In this document: one piece after another, positions 63,900 through 64,000 of the stretch
How the letters are laid out: the number at the start of each line of letters is the position of its first letter
Position numbering within the stretch: the first letter of the stretch is position 1
The notes under the pieces: model-generated
What the model saw: only the letters and a program-made list of their open reading frames with translations
What the model was told of the DNA's origin: nothing
The model's database searches: none
Made by a program: the position numbers and the translations under genes
NCBI GenBank assembly: GCA_947451115.1
Contig: CANFXV010000002.1
Coordinates: 60,570 to 124,569, forward strand
From: Bacteroidota bacterium
Lineage (GTDB): Bacteria; Bacteroidota; Bacteroidia; Chitinophagales; Chitinophagaceae
Reading direction: 5' to 3'
Length of the DNA stretch: 64,000 nt

Positions 63900-64000
63900 A
63901 TGAGTGAAGAAATAATACATATTAAACCTTATTTAAGATTAGCAGGATTAGAACCTTTAATTATTCGTCCTGAAACTAATTTCGTGAACGTAGGGGAAAG
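63900..64000 (+). CDS. metH: Methionine synthase, folate/cobalamin half (partial)
   Basis: A partial frame runs off the right edge. It starts 3 bp after the first metH gene at an ATG ([20 protein letters not shown]) and continues [13 protein letters not shown], the start of the pterin-binding domain of MetH. The tight spacing indicates co-transcription with the first half. Confidence 0.85.
   Translation, partial: MSEEIIHIKPYLRLAGLEPLIIRPETNFVNVGE

Noticed and set aside
1..64000. tRNA, rRNA, CRISPR, insertion sequences, prophage.
   Set aside because: All spacers were read through; no cloverleaf, repeat-spacer array, transposase, integrase or phage gene was seen.

Overview
The window is a 64 kb AT-rich chromosomal segment from a member of the Bacteroidota, most likely Chitinophagales/Chitinophagaceae. 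The evidence is a PorZ-like type IX secretion protein with its C-terminal domain, a GH3/serine-hydrolase fusion, long-form IspG, split MetH, an arginine cluster with an N-succinylornithine-type transcarbamylase, MqnC of the futalosine menaquinone route, and many TAnnTTTG (-7) promoter boxes. It reads as core chromosome. I see no insertion sequence, prophage, CRISPR array, tRNA or rRNA gene. Coding density is very high; the only gene-poor stretch above 300 bases is about 33.70-34.10 kb.

Layout. 0-5.5 kb (+): alaS, gatB and a TlpA-like thioredoxin lipoprotein. 5.5-11.2 kb (-): one operon degT-type aminotransferase, rpoN, PAP2-like membrane protein, RND/MMPL exporter. 11.3-16.9 kb (+): DUF5606-type protein, terminator, secreted GH3/serine hydrolase and porZ. 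16.9-25.4 kb: mixed small units (secreted FG-GAP-like protein, aldose epimerase, RidA, tsaB, a cysteine-free ArsR regulator with a cysteine-free double rhodanese, LpxL-type acyltransferase, ispG, an apparently inactivated class D beta-lactamase homologue, FKBP isomerase). 25.5-33.7 kb (-): arginine operon in transcription order GNAT acyltransferase, argG, argC, argD, argF', argB, argE, argH, behind a roughly 400 bp leader. 34.1-45.9 kb: YHS lipoprotein (+), then (-) a SNF2 helicase with two SWIM motifs, comB, ssb, gcvT, a PspC/PadR pair and two M16 peptidase subunits. 46.0-49.7 kb (+): mqnC, then an ECF sigma / anti-sigma / outer-membrane protein unit. 49.8-56.8 kb: serS (-), a small conserved protein, gcvH, VanZ, MarR and GH10-like hydrolase (+), kup and an SRPBCC protein (-). 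56.9-64 kb (+): a UvrD-like helicase-nuclease, Ig-like lipoprotein, recR, YceI and metH, with the second metH gene running off the end.

The most interesting signals are regulatory or pseudoenzymatic. (1) A structured leader starts at a good promoter upstream of metH and has two mutually exclusive pairings. (2) A short ORF with a strong ribosome-binding site and tandem Arg codons abuts a hairpin in the arginine operon leader. (3) A perfect 14-bp-arm palindrome overlies the promoter of the PadR-PspC operon. (4) The ECF sigma gene is preceded by a GTAAC/CGT-type promoter that may be autoregulated. (5) The OXA-fold protein has lost its catalytic residues. (6) The ArsR and double-rhodanese pair lacks every cysteine. 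All gene functions are inferred from sequence motifs read by eye; no database search was possible.
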